The notes: generated from the sequence alone by a model not told the origin. Shown: positions 34,891 to 46,327, counted from the stretch's first letter. The stretch is 64,000 nt of DNA from Apodemus sylvaticus (GCF_947179515.1 NC_067473.1:129191935-129255934); one strand, 5' to 3'. Numbers and translations are program-made.

Positions 34891-34958
<68 letters not shown>
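34609..34958. repeat. 350-base polypurine block: (GA)n - GA-rich - (CA)n - (GA)n
   Basis: Perfect (GA)n at 34609-34661 is followed by about 230 bases of degenerate GGAGA-rich purine sequence, (CA)n at 34892-34923 and perfect (GA)n to 34958. Open frames through it give Glu/Arg repeats on plus and Ser/Leu/Pro on minus and are artefacts. Confidence 0.95.
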
Positions 34959-34960
<2 letters not shown>

Positions 34961-35741
34961 CAGAAAACCAATGTCCAGCTCCTTTGTTACAGAAAGGCAT
35001 TGCTTTTACTGAGGCTGGACCTTGCAGGAGAACTTGATCTGCGGATGTGCTTCCCTCTCTTGCTTCATGTCTCTTGCAGGTTTGTCCTCAGTTTTACTTC
35101 AGAGTACCCTTTCCCCAACCCCATGCCAAGAACCACGTCCTGTATAAAACATTGGTTACAGCATTCTGATATTTGTTCATGTAACTTGCATGATTTTCTA
35201 ACTTCAGGCTTATTTTTCTGTGTATGAATTTTTCTTTCCATTGTGTCTGTATCCCAGAACTTGTTATCTGTGTGATCATATACTCAGTAGATTGACAGAC
35301 ATGGCAAAGCTAATATAATGATACTGCAAACCTTAGAAAGGTTAAAATATAGGTGACTGGTGGCTTTGGAGATGTAGCTCTTGGGCTTTCTATTAAGTGC
35401 TCAATAAATGACTATTTAGAGCCAACGGCTAATTTTGTTTGCAGCCCAGGGAGGTGGATATTTAAATACATTCTATATGAAATGCCTACAAAAAAATCAT
35501 TTCTTTGACTCTTCAGCTGACTTTTAACTGTTGCATCAGTGAATGTCTCATGGTCTCTAGCCAATGGAGTTCATAGGTGTTGTCATGGTCTGTCTCTACT
35601 GAGACATGTTATCTCTATAGTTCTTATCATTCTTTGAAAATCTCGAAGTTGTTTATGAGACATTCTTTCTCCCTACCATTACAGTGAGCTGCAAGCAGGC
35701 AGGTTCCTTATAGTTTGCACACTATAGACAACCACCCTTGT
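34959..35741. other. Unique DNA
   Basis: No clear element. AGTGCTCAATAAATGACTAT near 35396 resembles the shared MIR/L2 3' end but is too short to assign. Confidence 0.4.
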
Positions 35742-35786
35742 ACACAGTGGGCACACAGTGGGCATACAATGGGCACACAGTGGGTA
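35742..35786. repeat. Minisatellite, four 11-base units
   Basis: Units ACACAGTGGGC, ACACAGTGGGC, ATACAATGGGC and ACACAGTGGGT follow head to tail. Confidence 0.8.
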
Positions 35787-36164
35787 CCCAGCAGCTGTGT
35801 GCTGCCATGACCTCATGTATCCTTGCAGGGCGGGAGTGCAGTAAAAGCATGGAGCCAATACAGACGTCTCCAGTGAGTGAATGAATGAATTTATAGAAAT
35901 TCGTTGGCATCCTATTTGAATCGGAGAAAATGCAGGCCAGGGATTGAATAGCAGTTCCTCCTTTGTAAGCTCTTCAGTGATGCCTGAGACTGTGACTAGT
36001 ACTGAGCCTTCAACTTGCCTTGTCCTTTTTTTTTTCCTCATGCAAACAACGTAAGTTTACTGTCCTTTCCAGCCTACTAGATATTTATTGCATATGTGGT
36101 CATGACGCCTACAGTTGAGGTATGATGGCAAAATGATCAACAGATTTCTCTTCTGTTCTTCTTT

Positions 36165-36325
36165 ATTCGCTATTGGGAATCAAACCCCGGACTTCATGAA
36201 TACTGCTTAAGTGCACATGATGGTAAAATGCATGCAGACTTTATATGTTTCCTTTGTTACTACTGACAATTGAACCTGAGATCTCATATGTATGGATTAC
36301 ATGCATTACCACTGACCTGCATTTC
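36165..36325 (-). mobile_element. Two ID-like SINE head fragments (tentative)
   Basis: TTGGGAATCAAACCCCGGAC (near 36173) and CTGACAATTGAACCTGAGAT (near 36263) with ATTACCACTGACCTGCATTT both resemble the reversed tRNA-Ala-type head (ggggattgaacccagg, accactgagctacat). Both are short and decayed. Confidence 0.4.
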
Positions 36326-37539
36326 ATTCTGCACAGATTCATGGGCAGACGACTCATTCTTACCAGAGATCTTAGCAACTTTAACATATAATTGTTTTAC
36401 CACCTTTCTAAGTCAAGACTTTGGGGGGGGTGATGTTCTTAATGTAAGGAATACTGGAAGACTGTCTCTTCAGTACTGCTAGAGTCAACTGGATAGCCTG
36501 ACAGAGAGTGACTGATGGGTAGGTGGCATGTGCTGTGCGAATACACTACTGAGGTGATTCGTGTTCTGGGTAGCTGGGATGCGAGTGTATGAGATATATC
36601 ATACCTAAACTCAAACATACGTCTAATTTATTCCTGGAGGGTTTTTTTTTTTTGCATTGTATTTTCAGTTATTTGTGATAACTGAAGCTATGGAAAGTAA
36701 AACTGAGGTCGGGGAGGAGAGGCGCGTGATATATAATGAGATTTTTTTTTTCCTGAATCTCATCCACATATGGAAAAGACAGAAGCCATCTGAAGCCTAC
36801 ATCTGAAACTGACCGTGTGATCCAAATTCTTGATTTCAGAAGTGCTCAAGTCAGAAGGACAAAGGTGAGGTTAGAGGAAAGATTGACGGCAAATGGTTAT
36901 TGTGACACTGGGAGTGGCTCATAGAAGCCTAAGTCAACATCAGAGTTGTGACCAGTGCTGGGGACCCTGGTGAAGATGCCCTCTGCACAGCAGCAGAGAT
37001 CCCGAAGGTGACACCAAGCTCCATCCTGATGTTGCCATGGCTTCACAAAGGCTCCCAAAGGACCCTTCACAGCTGAGCAGCCCTGTTCTTTGAAAGTTGT
37101 GGCATGCATAAGGCAGGTGAGTATTTAGAGGCCTACTGTGGCCCACAAGAGAAGAGGGTTTCCTCTATTTGCTGGTGCAGTGAGCACCTGCCTGAGGTTT
37201 TATTTAAAAAAAAAAAAAAAAAACCAAAACTCTAACCCAAGAACTGAGAAATAAAGTAAATTCCAGACTCCAAATGAGGACAGATGGGCACCTGCTCACT
37301 TTCCAGAGGATTGAGATAATTTAGCCTTTGGGCAAGTAACATCTGTCTCTTGGCTTCCTGGACTGATAGTCATAAAACAGTATCAAAATAAATATCCTTC
37401 ACAAAATCACGCAAGCTCCCACACTCCTCTGGGCTTCGTAGATAAGTCATGTTCAGTAACTACTTCACGTGCCCCTTGTTTTGACTTTGGGAGAAATAAA
37501 TGACTGGAGGTCACTTTTGCTTCCTCGGGTAATAAGATC
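36326..37539. other. Unique DNA with homopolymer runs
   Basis: No family recognised. Runs: G at 36422-36430, T at about 36642-36652, T at about 36742-36752 and A at about 37204-37222. The minus frame at 36897-37109 has no known motif. Confidence 0.4.
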
Positions 37540-37950
37540 ATTGTGTTATGGCCAGTATGTTGTCTTTCAGTGTTCATTCACCTTTATATCTTTGGCCCCT
37601 AATAGCATTGTCCCTGGACCCAAATTCTATTCATCCAGTCATCCATCACAGAGTGGATGCTAACACAAGCTGGAGGGTAGAGAGGCAGCTTGGACTAGCC
37701 TGACTCCTGCCCCCTTCCAGTGTATTTTCTCCAGGAAGAGACACAGTTAAATAACTGTGTAATGTAATGTTAATGTTGATTAGTAAAGTACAGTGTCCTT
37801 TGGAGCACATACCAGAAAGATATAATAACATGAGCCAGTGTATTAGGGAACTTGGTAGGAAGACTTGTGCCGAAATTCCTTTTGTTTCCCCTGAAGAATT
37901 GAAAGGTAAACTGGAATTGACCTGGAAATTGGTGGAAGGGGTGCTGTAGG
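37540..37950. mobile_element. Ancient L2 remnant (tentative)
   Basis: ACCTTTATATCTTTGGCCCC with AGCATTGTCCCTGGACCC resembles one L2 phrase. CTGACTCCTGCCCCCTTCCA, then GAAGAGACACAGTTAAATAA, resembles the reversed L2 text (ctgccctcatggag, agacagacaataaa). The two suggest different orientations, so more than one piece may be present. Confidence 0.35.
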
Positions 37951-38013
37951 AGGCACTTGGTATAGTGTCAGGTTTTTGTTTTCTTAGAAAAATATCCCTT
38001 TATGTTAACCTAG

Positions 38014-38072
<59 letters not shown>
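38014..38072. repeat. (CT)n(TG)n compound microsatellite
   Basis: About 27 bases of perfect CT followed without a gap by about 32 bases of perfect TG, at the 3' (left) end of a minus-strand B4 SINE. Confidence 0.95.
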
Positions 38073-38073
<1 letters not shown>

Positions 38074-38400
38074 TGTATATATGCTTGCATCTGTGTACAG
38101 GTATATTTAAATATAGGGGTGCACAAGGTCTGAGAAATGTGCTTTGGGGCCATTTCTCCTTAGGTGTCATTCATTTGGTTTTGTTGTTGTTGTTTGTTTG
38201 TTTTTGAGACTGCCTATGTCATCGGCCTGATTCTACTGGGTAGGTTAGACAGGCTGAGCAGGGATCCACATGTATCTGGATTTACCTGCCTCTGCCTTCC
38301 TTCAGTCAGGAGTACAGGCCCATGCTGTTAAGTCCCTACTATTTTTACACAGATTCTAGGAACTAAATCGCTGTACCTGTGCAGCCATCTCTCCAGCCTC
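38073..38400 (-). mobile_element. B4-type SINE
   Basis: TTAGGTGTCATTCATTTGGT, a (TTG)n-like stretch at 38177-38203, TTTTTGAGACTGCCTATGTC, CTGCCTCTGCCTTCCTTCAG, a TTCTAGGAACTAAATCG segment and GTGCAGCCATCTCTCCAGCC form a reversed B4 from B1-like body to pol III head. Confidence 0.75.
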
Positions 38401-38439
38401 CTAAAGCCCAATCCTGGTAGATAGAGCGTGCACTATTCC

Positions 38440-38585
38440 TAACAGGCTTCTGAGTCTTGTGGGGTTGCTTGCTACATTTCTCGGCTGCAGAAACTGAGGC
38501 TAGAGAGTCAGTGACTTGTTCCAGATCTCACTCTCAAGAGTGACAGAGCCAGGAGTCTAACCCAGCGTGGCTCTAGGTTCTGTGT
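38440..38585 (-). mobile_element. MIR SINE fragment
   Basis: TCGGCTGCAGAAACTGAGGC then AGAGAGTCAGTGACTTGTTC, AGATCTCACTC and GAGCCAGGAGTCTAACCCAG match the reversed MIR core and tRNA-related region (gaggaaactgaggc, taacttgcccaaggtcaca, gagctgggattcgaaccc). Confidence 0.7.
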
Positions 38586-39403
38586 GTCTCGCTTTGTAAA
38601 ATAGCAGCTCTAGCAAACACTGGGAAAGGAAGTCGGAACAACCTCTATTTCATTCCCCTTGGCTGCTGAGCTTTCCGAAGACTTTTCATGGTCTGCCGAG
38701 CTGAGGGGCACGTGACTTACTGGAAGGAAAAGCAGTCCGTTTTACTAAAGAGCTCGGGGTTGGGACTATTTGCCAGAATTGGTTGTCTTGAAAGGATTTT
38801 ATTGTTTGCCATTTGGTTTTCATTCAGAGGCCACATGTGAATGTAACATAAATACTTGTGAAGGGATATCATTACTCCGAAGCTTGAAGCTTACATGTCA
38901 GCTCCCTGTCTTTACAGCCACTGCTGTGGGTCATTTCCCTTCTCGTTTCAGCCTAGCCCTTGGAAAATTATTCTCAGGCACAGATTTCTACATCAGCCTC
39001 GGCCCCAAATTCTAGCAGTCAGGGGAAGGACTGAGGGGGTCATATGTGTGAACCCAGCCTCCTGTCTGTCTATCAAACCTTGCCTTGCACTGTCTAAAGA
39101 TCTGTCAGGACTGTGGATTCGGAACACAGCTCCCTCCCATTACATGAGGTTCTCTGGTTCTTCTTGCTCTTGAAGGTTTCAGGGGAAAGACTTACTCCAG
39201 GCGGTGATGTCTGTTTTCATTGTGCCACCTTCCTCTGAAACTCTTCTTTGGCTGCCTCCTAACCAACCCTTGGACACCATCCTACACAGTGTTTTGGACT
39301 AGAGCCTTTTTTGATGTTCTTCCCTTTGTAAGATGCAGCCTCGTCTAAATTTAGCCTTTAGTATTTGTCACACGAGCTGGATTTGTACTTTTCCATTTGC
39401 TCG
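38586..39403. other. Unique DNA
   Basis: Nothing recognised. Two open plus frames (38770-39173) overlap and carry no motif. Confidence 0.4.
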
Positions 39404-39960
39404 TCCTCTCTCCCTCCATCCCTTCCTCCCTCCCTCCCTCCCTCCTTCCCTCCCTCCTTCCCTCCTTCCTTCTCTCCCTCCCTCCCTCCCTCTCTCCCTC
39501 CCTCCCTCTCTCCCTCTCTCCCTCTCTCCCTCCCTCCCTCTCTCCATCCCTCCTTCTCTCCCTCTCCCTCCCTCCCTCCCTCTCTCCCTCCCTCCCTCCC
39601 TCCCTCCCTCCCTCCCTCCCTCCCTCTCCCTCCTTCTTTCCCTCCCTCCCTCCTTCCTCCCTCTCTCTTTCCCTTCCTCTCTCCCTCCTTCCCTCCCTCC
39701 CTCTCTCCCTCCCTCCCTCTCTCCCTCCTTCCCTCTCTCTCTCCTTCCTTCCCTCCCTCCCTCCTCCTTCCCTCCCTCCCTCCTCCTTCCCTCCCTCCCT
39801 CCTCCCTCCCTCCCACCCTCCCTCCCTCTTTCCCTCCCTCCCTCCCTCCTCCCTCCCTCCTCCCTCCCTCCCACCCTCCCTCCCTCTTTCCCTCCCTCCC
39901 TCCCTCCTTCCCTCCCCCCTCTTTGCCTCCCTCTCTCCCTCCCTTTCTTCATTCTTTCCT
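39404..39960. repeat. Long (CCCT)n polypyrimidine tract, ~550 bases
   Basis: Almost pure pyrimidine on the plus strand, built from CCCT, CTCCCT and CCTT units with only a few purines. Five overlapping frames of 150-230 residues (Ser-Pro-Leu on plus, Glu-Gly-Arg on minus) are open because the repeat contains no stop codons. None is a gene. Confidence 0.95.
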
Positions 39961-40165
39961 TCTCAGACAGAATCTTATGTATCCCAGGCTGACTTCAAAC
40001 ACTCTATGTTGCCAAACATGAACTTGAACCTCATCCTTCTGCTCCAACCTCTGAAGTGGTGTTATAGGATGTGCCGCCACACCCAAGTTCTGTAGTACTG
40101 GGAACCAAACTCAGCTTTCTATATGCTGAGCAAGTTCTCTGCAACTGAACTGTATTCCCGGCTCC
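39961..40165 (-). mobile_element. B1/B4-type SINE dimer
   Basis: Starting right after the pyrimidine tract: TCAGACAGAATCTTATGTAT, CCCAGGCTGACTTCAAACAC, ATGAACTTGAACCTCATCCT, TGTGCCGCCACACCCAAGTT, then the ID-like head GGGAACCAAACTCAGC and CTGCAACTGAACTGTATTCC. B1-like body plus ID head, reversed. The pyrimidine tract is therefore at its 3'-tail side. Confidence 0.75.
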
Positions 40166-41574
40166 CAATTCTGTCTGTTCACAAGATACATTTTAATGAA
40201 ATACCTGAATCTGAAACTGGGAGCTATAAATCAAGTAAGGAATCCATATATATGGCCCAGAATATCCACATGAATAGGTGAAAACAAAGAACTCTTGGAG
40301 GTTTCATTGCCCTGTTCTAACCATTTTTAGAATGCAGACATACTGGTAATCCCAACGGGGGACCTCCACACTTGTTATGTGCTGCATTAGCATGTGCACT
40401 TTAGATTGATTCCTATTCCATGCCGCAGTTTGCTCAGCTCTTCTGCATCAGATTGTCCTTGCTGTGCCTGGTTCTCCTGTTTTGGAGTTGTTATCCAGCC
40501 TGAGATCAATACAGACAGTGAAGTAGGAAAGTCCTAGGAGCTCATGGGAGGTGTGCTGCCTCAGCACGGGTTGTACCAGCCATGACCCCAAGCCTGCTCA
40601 GTCTTTTCAGAGTAATGTACGGATAAAGCAGTGAATGAGAATGAATTTGAAATGGCAACCACCATTTCAGTTCACAGTGATAAACAGAATTGGGAAAATC
40701 TTTCCTTAGGAGGGGGTTAATCGCACATCCCAGTTCTATTTAGGAGGAAGACATAGTGGCTTGTGAACCACTGAATGATGTTGGACAGTGCTCTTTACCT
40801 TTTCTCTCAGAGGATGCACTGGAATCGAGGAGGAACTTTTGTCTTTAAGTAATAGAAGAGGCACATTGAGCCCCTTGCCCATGCCTGTCTATACTCAGAT
40901 CTCTACTCATAGATCATGTTGAATTACTCACCTGGGTACCTCCTTCCATCACAGACCTTGCCTCTCCTCATTAATTCTATTATTTTACTATTTCAGAATC
41001 AAAATCATGAGTCCAACACCTTGTTGCTCCCAGACAAGAACAATGGCATATGTTGAGAAGCTACTGTATTCCGGACTCACTGTAGGAATCACTTTCTAAA
41101 CAATTCATTGAGATATTTGTGGTTATCATGTCTAGTGTGGAGATGGCACTGGGAAGATTGGATAACCAACTAATTCAGCTGATACCCAAACAACACCTAA
41201 CAAGAGTTATACTATTAGCACTCTTGTATCAAAGGTGTGTTCTTGGAAACAGTATATTCTAGCTAAAGTGTGGCTGTGGTGGGTAGACCTAGAGAGTAGG
41301 CAAGAGTGAGGTAATTATTGGAGATATGGTGATAGTTGCAATATACAGCTAAGGAGAACAAAAGGCAGGCTCCAAGGGTCTTCCAAATCAAACCCCAGCA
41401 TTCCTTTTTTAACTTTGAGTTAGTCTGAACTTATCTGCACAGGGAATAGGTAACCTGGTTTTCCCTAAACTTCCTCATTAAAAAAACTGCTTTTAGAAAA
41501 ATAACACTGAACATTCTAGACCATTCGTGGTACAGTAGTAGCTATTCTTTACATTGAGATGAAAACATCCAAAT
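40166..41574. other. Unique DNA
   Basis: No element recognised in 1.4 kb. Confidence 0.4.
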
Positions 41575-41951
41575 GAAGCAAAGAGAGGAAGAAAGCTTTG
41601 CTATGGCTCATGGTTTAGGGTTCATGACAGTGAGCCAGCTTGGGCAGCGGGCGTGGCTCGATGTCATGGCAGGAGGAGTCTCAGGCTGCTTGTTTGTATT
41701 TCAGTGGATCAGGAAATGGAGAGAGGGGGAAGTCTGCTGCTCGCCTGGCTTCTTTCCTTCTTCATTCTGTGTTCATTCTGGAGCACTAGGCCATGGGATG
41801 CTGTGCCCTATGTCAATGCAAGTGTTCTTTCTTCAATGAATATACTCTGTAATACACACCCCATGCACACACACACATTATCCAGAGCAAGCAGCCTCAC
41901 TAGCAGCAAAGTACTTCTTAATCAAGTTGACAATTAAAATTAACCATCACA
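41575..41951 (-). mobile_element. ERVL/MaLR-like solo LTR (tentative)
   Basis: Read on the minus strand it starts TGTGATGGTTAATTTTAATT then GTCAACTTGATT, the start motif of ERVL-group LTRs. On the plus strand the other end has GGCTCATGGTTTAGGGTTCA and GGCTCGATGTCATGGCAGGA, phrases common near rodent LTR 3' parts. A short CA-run lies at 41865-41877. No internal retroviral sequence. Confidence 0.5.
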
Positions 41952-42714
41952 GTTGTCTAATAATTGACTATGGGTTTCTTATCAACATTACTTTTCAAGT
42001 ATCAATTCTAAAGTCAATTTTAATATTTTCAGAAAATTATTATTGCATGCAGCAGGTCATTCTAACAAATGATCAGTCTGTTATTATGAAGAAAGCCAAT
42101 CAAGGAAGCAAGCTTTATCTTTGGTACTGATAACAAAAGTCTTCTCTTGACACTGGGCAGGAACCACCATGTCTGCCCTCTATTCTCCCCCTCTCTATGT
42201 GCTGAGGAAGACCTTTTTCTTGGGGATTCAAGGGACATCTAATTGCTTTGTCTCTTGACCTTCATGTGAAGATGATTCCCTTTTTCTTTGGCTGGTGCAA
42301 CATACTATTTTCAAAATGCTCTTGTGTTCAGGAATCAGAGAGAAAGAAAAACAAAAGACAGAACAGTGAACTACTTCTGCCCAGTTTCTCATATCAGCTT
42401 TCCCAAGTCTTGCTACCTATCAGCCCAGCTAGAGAAGCTTCCTGGGCATATTGCCTTGGTTTCTTTGGCCTCATTCAGTCCTGACTGTGCTGGCTACCAC
42501 AGCAAGACCTCCACTCCTGCAGTCTAAAATGAGTTATGTTGGAAGTTCTGCCAGGACCTGATAGGATCTTCTGTACCTTGTAGAACTGGCATCTTCAAAT
42601 GCCTTAAATTCAAACTACCAAGACCTGGCCTATATATTGTCCTTGTGAATGTCCTTGTTCAAGAAATCTTTCCATGTGAATTGTCCTTTTAGGGATTAGT
42701 TCAGCTTTAACAGT
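41952..42714. other. Unique DNA
   Basis: Nothing recognised. Two overlapping plus frames at 42248-42527 carry no motif. Confidence 0.4.
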
Positions 42715-42935
42715 AATCAGTAGAGTGCTTCTGTGGAAGGTAGCGCCTTCTGTATTTTATACATTCAGAATCTGTTCTTTTAATCCCCATGATAGCCCTA
42801 TAGTCCTATGAGATAATGTGAGTCCTATTTATGTGAGGGGAGAATGGTCCCATAGAAAAGCAAAGAATTATGCCTAAGGTTGCAGAATATGTTGCTGAAT
42901 CGGGAAACCCAGAGCTATCCAACTGAGGAAGTGAT
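42715..42935 (-). mobile_element. MIR SINE
   Basis: TTTTAATCCCCATGATAGCC, TATAGTCCTATGAGATAATG, AAGGTTGCAGAATATGTTGC and GAATCGGGAAACCCAGAGCT align in order with reversed MIR (cattta-atcctcacaac, ccctatgaggtag, aaggtcacacag, gggattcgaaccc). Long for a MIR copy but diverged. Confidence 0.65.
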
Positions 42936-43480
42936 GTGTCTCTTCACCTCCCTCTGAACAGGTAGAATCCCTCCCTGTGCTTCAGGCCACCTTGGCTGGC
43001 CTTTGTCTTTCTGCTGTTGAAGGCCTGTTCTTGTTCTGATCCCTGAAATCTTGTTTCTCTGAAGCATTCACAGTGGCCAGAGATTATATACATTCTTCCT
43101 GTATAGTGAAGCCTAGCTTTCTAAGTGTTGGCCCTAGTTTAGTAGCTGATGGGTTGCCCCATTTTCAGCCCAGAATCCTTTCTATGAATGCACAAGAGCA
43201 ATTACCTAACACATGCACATGCATGCTCCAGTAACAACAGCCAGTGCCATTCAATTTGAGGCAGGCTCTTGTCATCCTGTGAGCCCAGTGTAGAGGGTGC
43301 TTGGTAGATCCACAAGTGCACAACTAGATCTCACATGTGGAGAAGATGGCTCCTGTCCTTAAGGATCTTGTGGATTCCTTTGCTTAGAGCCTGTGAACAT
43401 CCAGAAAGACCAGGAAGACTAGCCAAGGATGTTCTCAATGGCTCAGTTCACACAATAGTTATATTCCCACTGGGTGAAAA
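42936..43480. other. Unique DNA
   Basis: Possible L2-like phrase TGCTTCAGGCCACCTTGGCT near 42978; otherwise nothing recognised. Confidence 0.35.
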
Positions 43481-43670
43481 GAGAGAGGAGAGGAGAGGAG
43501 AGGAGAGGAGAGGAGAGGAGAGGAGAGGAGGGAAGGAGAGGGGAGGGGAGGGGAGGGGAGGGGAGGAAAGGAGAGGAGAGGAGAGGAGAGAGGAGAGGAG
43601 AGGAGAGGAGAGGAGAGGAGAGGAGAGGAGAGAAGAGAAGAGAAGAGAAGAGAAGAGAAGGGGGAGAGGA
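43481..43670. repeat. (GGAGA)n polypurine minisatellite
   Basis: About 190 bases of pure purine on the plus strand: GGAGA pentamers, a central GGGGA-rich part, GGAGA again, then GAAGA units. It splits a 151-residue open frame that is an artefact. Confidence 0.95.
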
Positions 43671-44539
43671 ATGAAGAAAAGTCAAATTTTCAGCCTTCCT
43701 ATTCATAGAAATGGAGTAGATGGGGAAGACATAATCTTCATTGTAACCTGTCTAAGGACTCAGAGAAATTTGACAGTTCTGTGCTCTTAGTTATGCAGAA
43801 CTAAGATATCTCTAGAATGAATATAGCATGTGTGCTTGGCCACGAAGGATTTGTGGATTGGGAGCATGAGAGGGAGGCACAGGTCAGAAATGTAGCCCAC
43901 TAGCACATCAATTATGATGCTGCATTATTGGCTCATATGACTAAAAGTTCTAGCAAATGGCTCTGCTTCAGGCATGGCTGGATCCAGACGCTAAAATGAT
44001 TCAAAGCACTACTTTCTTCCCAGTTTAGATCTGCTTCCTCTCTGGAGACTTTATTGACAGACAGGCTCTTCTCAGCTTGCCTTCTCAATGCCCTGCACTT
44101 AGAATCTATCTATGCAGCCCTAGAACAAAGGCAGCTTCTCCTTCCTGATGCTTTCAGCACACAGCAGGCAACATCCAGGCTTGAGCTTCCAGCCAATCCC
44201 TCAACTGATCAGGATATGTTTGTCTTGAGGGAATCAAACCTGCTGCCCAGGTACTGCCTCAGAACTGGGGTGACTTAGTCCTTTCCAAGTCACTCACATA
44301 GACTGAGAATTTGTGGAAGATTGGCTGCAAAGAGGTGTCAGGATGGTATGATTATAAATAGGAAGAAAGCAGAAGCAGCGGCCATTCTGTGATGCAAGGA
44401 ACTGAGAAGAAATCTGGGTAGAAGGCAAGGCTGTTCAAGACCATGGGAGGAGGAGGCAGAGAGGAGGTGCTTTTCTAAACAGCTAAACAAGAATAGAGGA
44501 GTCCGTAAAAGGAAGCTAAGAGGAGTCTGAGCAAAAGCT
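43671..44539. other. Unique DNA
   Basis: No element recognised. Confidence 0.4.
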
Positions 44540-44735
44540 ATAGTAATACATGAACTACTATTACTATACTACGAGCCAGGTTCTAAGTGTTTACTGTACA
44601 TTCAATGTCTACAACTTTATTGGAAAATGAGATTATTAGCTCCAGGTATTCATGGTGAAACTGAGTCAAATGGAGAATAAGCAAATTCATAGATGTTCTT
44701 AGACTTAGATATGAAAATTAGGGTTCCACCTTAGA
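44540..44735 (-). mobile_element. MIR SINE
   Basis: GAACTACTATTACTATACTA, CGAGCCAGGTTCTAAGTGTT, TGAGATTATTAGCTCCAGGT and CATGGTGAAACTGAGTCAAA match reversed MIR (tgagcgcttactatgtgccaggcactgttctaagc, attattatccc, gaggaaactgaggca). Confidence 0.7.
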
Positions 44736-45099
44736 ACATGTGTGCTGCCAATGACTACCCCAACCCAAGGCAATGTATTTAATATACAGACAAACTGGAC
44801 TTGGTGTATCAATCGGGTTTCCATGACTATAATAAAATACCTTAGATGGATAACTTATTAAGTAGGAAGGTTTATTTTGACCTCTAGCACCAGAAGTTCT
44901 TATTCATGATTCATTGGACCCATTGGTTTGAATCTGTGATGAGGTAGCTGTGGATCTAGGTTGGGAGAAAGCCATGGTTGATCATCTTTGATCATGGATG
45001 ATCAGCACTGCTCATCTTTGAACAATGCCTCTGGTGATCATCTTCATATACATTAATAAATAAAATAAAATATGATGTACATTTGATGTATATGTCTTT

Positions 45100-45312
45100 C
45101 TCTGTCTCTCTCTGTGTGTCTGTGTGTATGGTGTTTGTGTGTGCACGGGTGCTCTTTGTGTGCATATGGAGGCCAGTGGTTGACTTTAGGTATTTTTCCC
45201 TATTGTTCTTTACCTTCCTTTTTGAGACAAGGTCTCCCTCTGGACACAGAGTTTGCCATTTCAGTTAGACTGGCTTGCCCATAGGTCCCCAGGATCTGCC
45301 GGTTTCCTCCCC
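45100..45312 (-). mobile_element. B4-type SINE, 3' half (split element)
   Basis: A TG-rich tail (45105-45150), AGGCCAGTGGTTGACTTTAG, TTTTTGAGACAAGGTCTCCC, GACTGGCTTGCCCATAGGTC and CAGGATCTGCCGGTTTCCTC are the 3' two thirds of a reversed B4. The element stops in mid-consensus at an LTR and resumes at about 47098. Confidence 0.75.
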
Positions 45313-45537
45313 TGTTGTGGTATTTTTTTCCAACCCAATTACCCGGTAAAAGAAATTTCAACTCAATTAATAACAACACAAGCTATAAGCCTAGATTAGG
45401 CAGATCTCCCACTACACTACTCTATTCCCATCTATGTTATCTCATATAACTTGCAATTTCTCTAGGTCAGAAGCTTCTATCCCTCTTCTGAGATGATCCT
45501 CCATAGCTCCTCCCCCTTCCTGCTGATCTCTTTTCTC

Positions 45538-45552
45538 CTCCCCTAAACTCTT
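45538..45552. repeat. L1 target-site duplication, left copy
   Basis: CTCCCCTAAACTCTT, 15 bases, identical to 46913-46927. It lies inside the solo LTR. Confidence 0.9.
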
Positions 45553-45811
45553 TTTTTTTATTCTTTTTTTTATTCGATATATTTTTATTTACATTTCAAA
45601 TGATTTCCCCTTTTCTAGCCCCCCACTCCCTGAAAGTCCCGTAAGCCCCCTTCTCTTCCCCTGTCCTCCCACCCACCCCTTCCCACTTCCCTGTTCTGGT
45701 TTTGCTGAATACTGCTTCACTGAGTCTTTCCAGAACCAGGGGCCACTCCTCCTTTCTTCTTGTACCTCATTTGATGTGTGGATTATGTTTTGGGTATTCC
45801 AGTTTTCTAGG

Positions 45812-46327
45812 TTAATATCCACTTATTAGTGAGTGCATACCATGATTCACCTTTTGAGTCTGGGTTACCTCACTTAGTATGATGTTCTCTAGCTCCATCC
45901 ATTTGCCTAAGAATTTCATGAATTCATTGTTTCTAATGGCTGAATAGTACTCCATTGTGTAGATATACCACATTTTTTGCATCCACTCTTCTGTTGAGGG
46001 ATACCTGGGTTCTTTCCAGCATCTGGCAATTATAAATAGGGCTGCTATGAACATAGTAGAGCATGTATCCTTATTACATGGTGGGGAATCCTCTGGGTAT
46101 ATGCCCAGGAGTGGTATAGCAGGATCTTCTGGAAGTGAGGTGCCCAGTTTTCTGAGGAACCGCCAGACTGATTTCCAGAGTGGTTGTACCAATTTGCAAC
46201 CCCACCAGCAGTGGAGGAGTGTTACTCTTTTTCCACACCCTCTCCAACACCTGCTGTCTCCTGAATTTTTAATCTTAGCCATTCTGACTGGTGTAAGGTG
46301 AAATCTCAGGGTTGTTTTGATTTGCAT
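45812..46327 (-). pseudogene. L1 ORF2 C-terminus (copy 1, 3' segment)
   Basis: An open minus frame encodes the last part of L1 ORF2 protein, ending in SGY. It includes the cysteine-rich motif CWRGCGKRVTLLHCWWGC (pattern C-x3-C-x7-H-x4-C) and IPLLGIYPEDSPPCNKD. The endonuclease and reverse transcriptase catalytic regions are absent, so it cannot act in transposition. The first methionine is internal to ORF2, not a real start. Confidence 0.9.

Noticed and set aside
34553..35037. Arg/Glu- and Ser/Leu-rich open frames
   Set aside because: Created by GA/CA simple repeats.
36897..37222. Possible retrocopy ending in the A-run at 37204
   Set aside because: No parent gene recognised and no flanking duplication seen.
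39333..40095. Open frames of 150-230 codons on both strands
   Set aside because: They run through a CCCT-type repeat that contains no stop codons; the residues are monotonous Ser-Pro-Leu or Gly-Glu-Arg.
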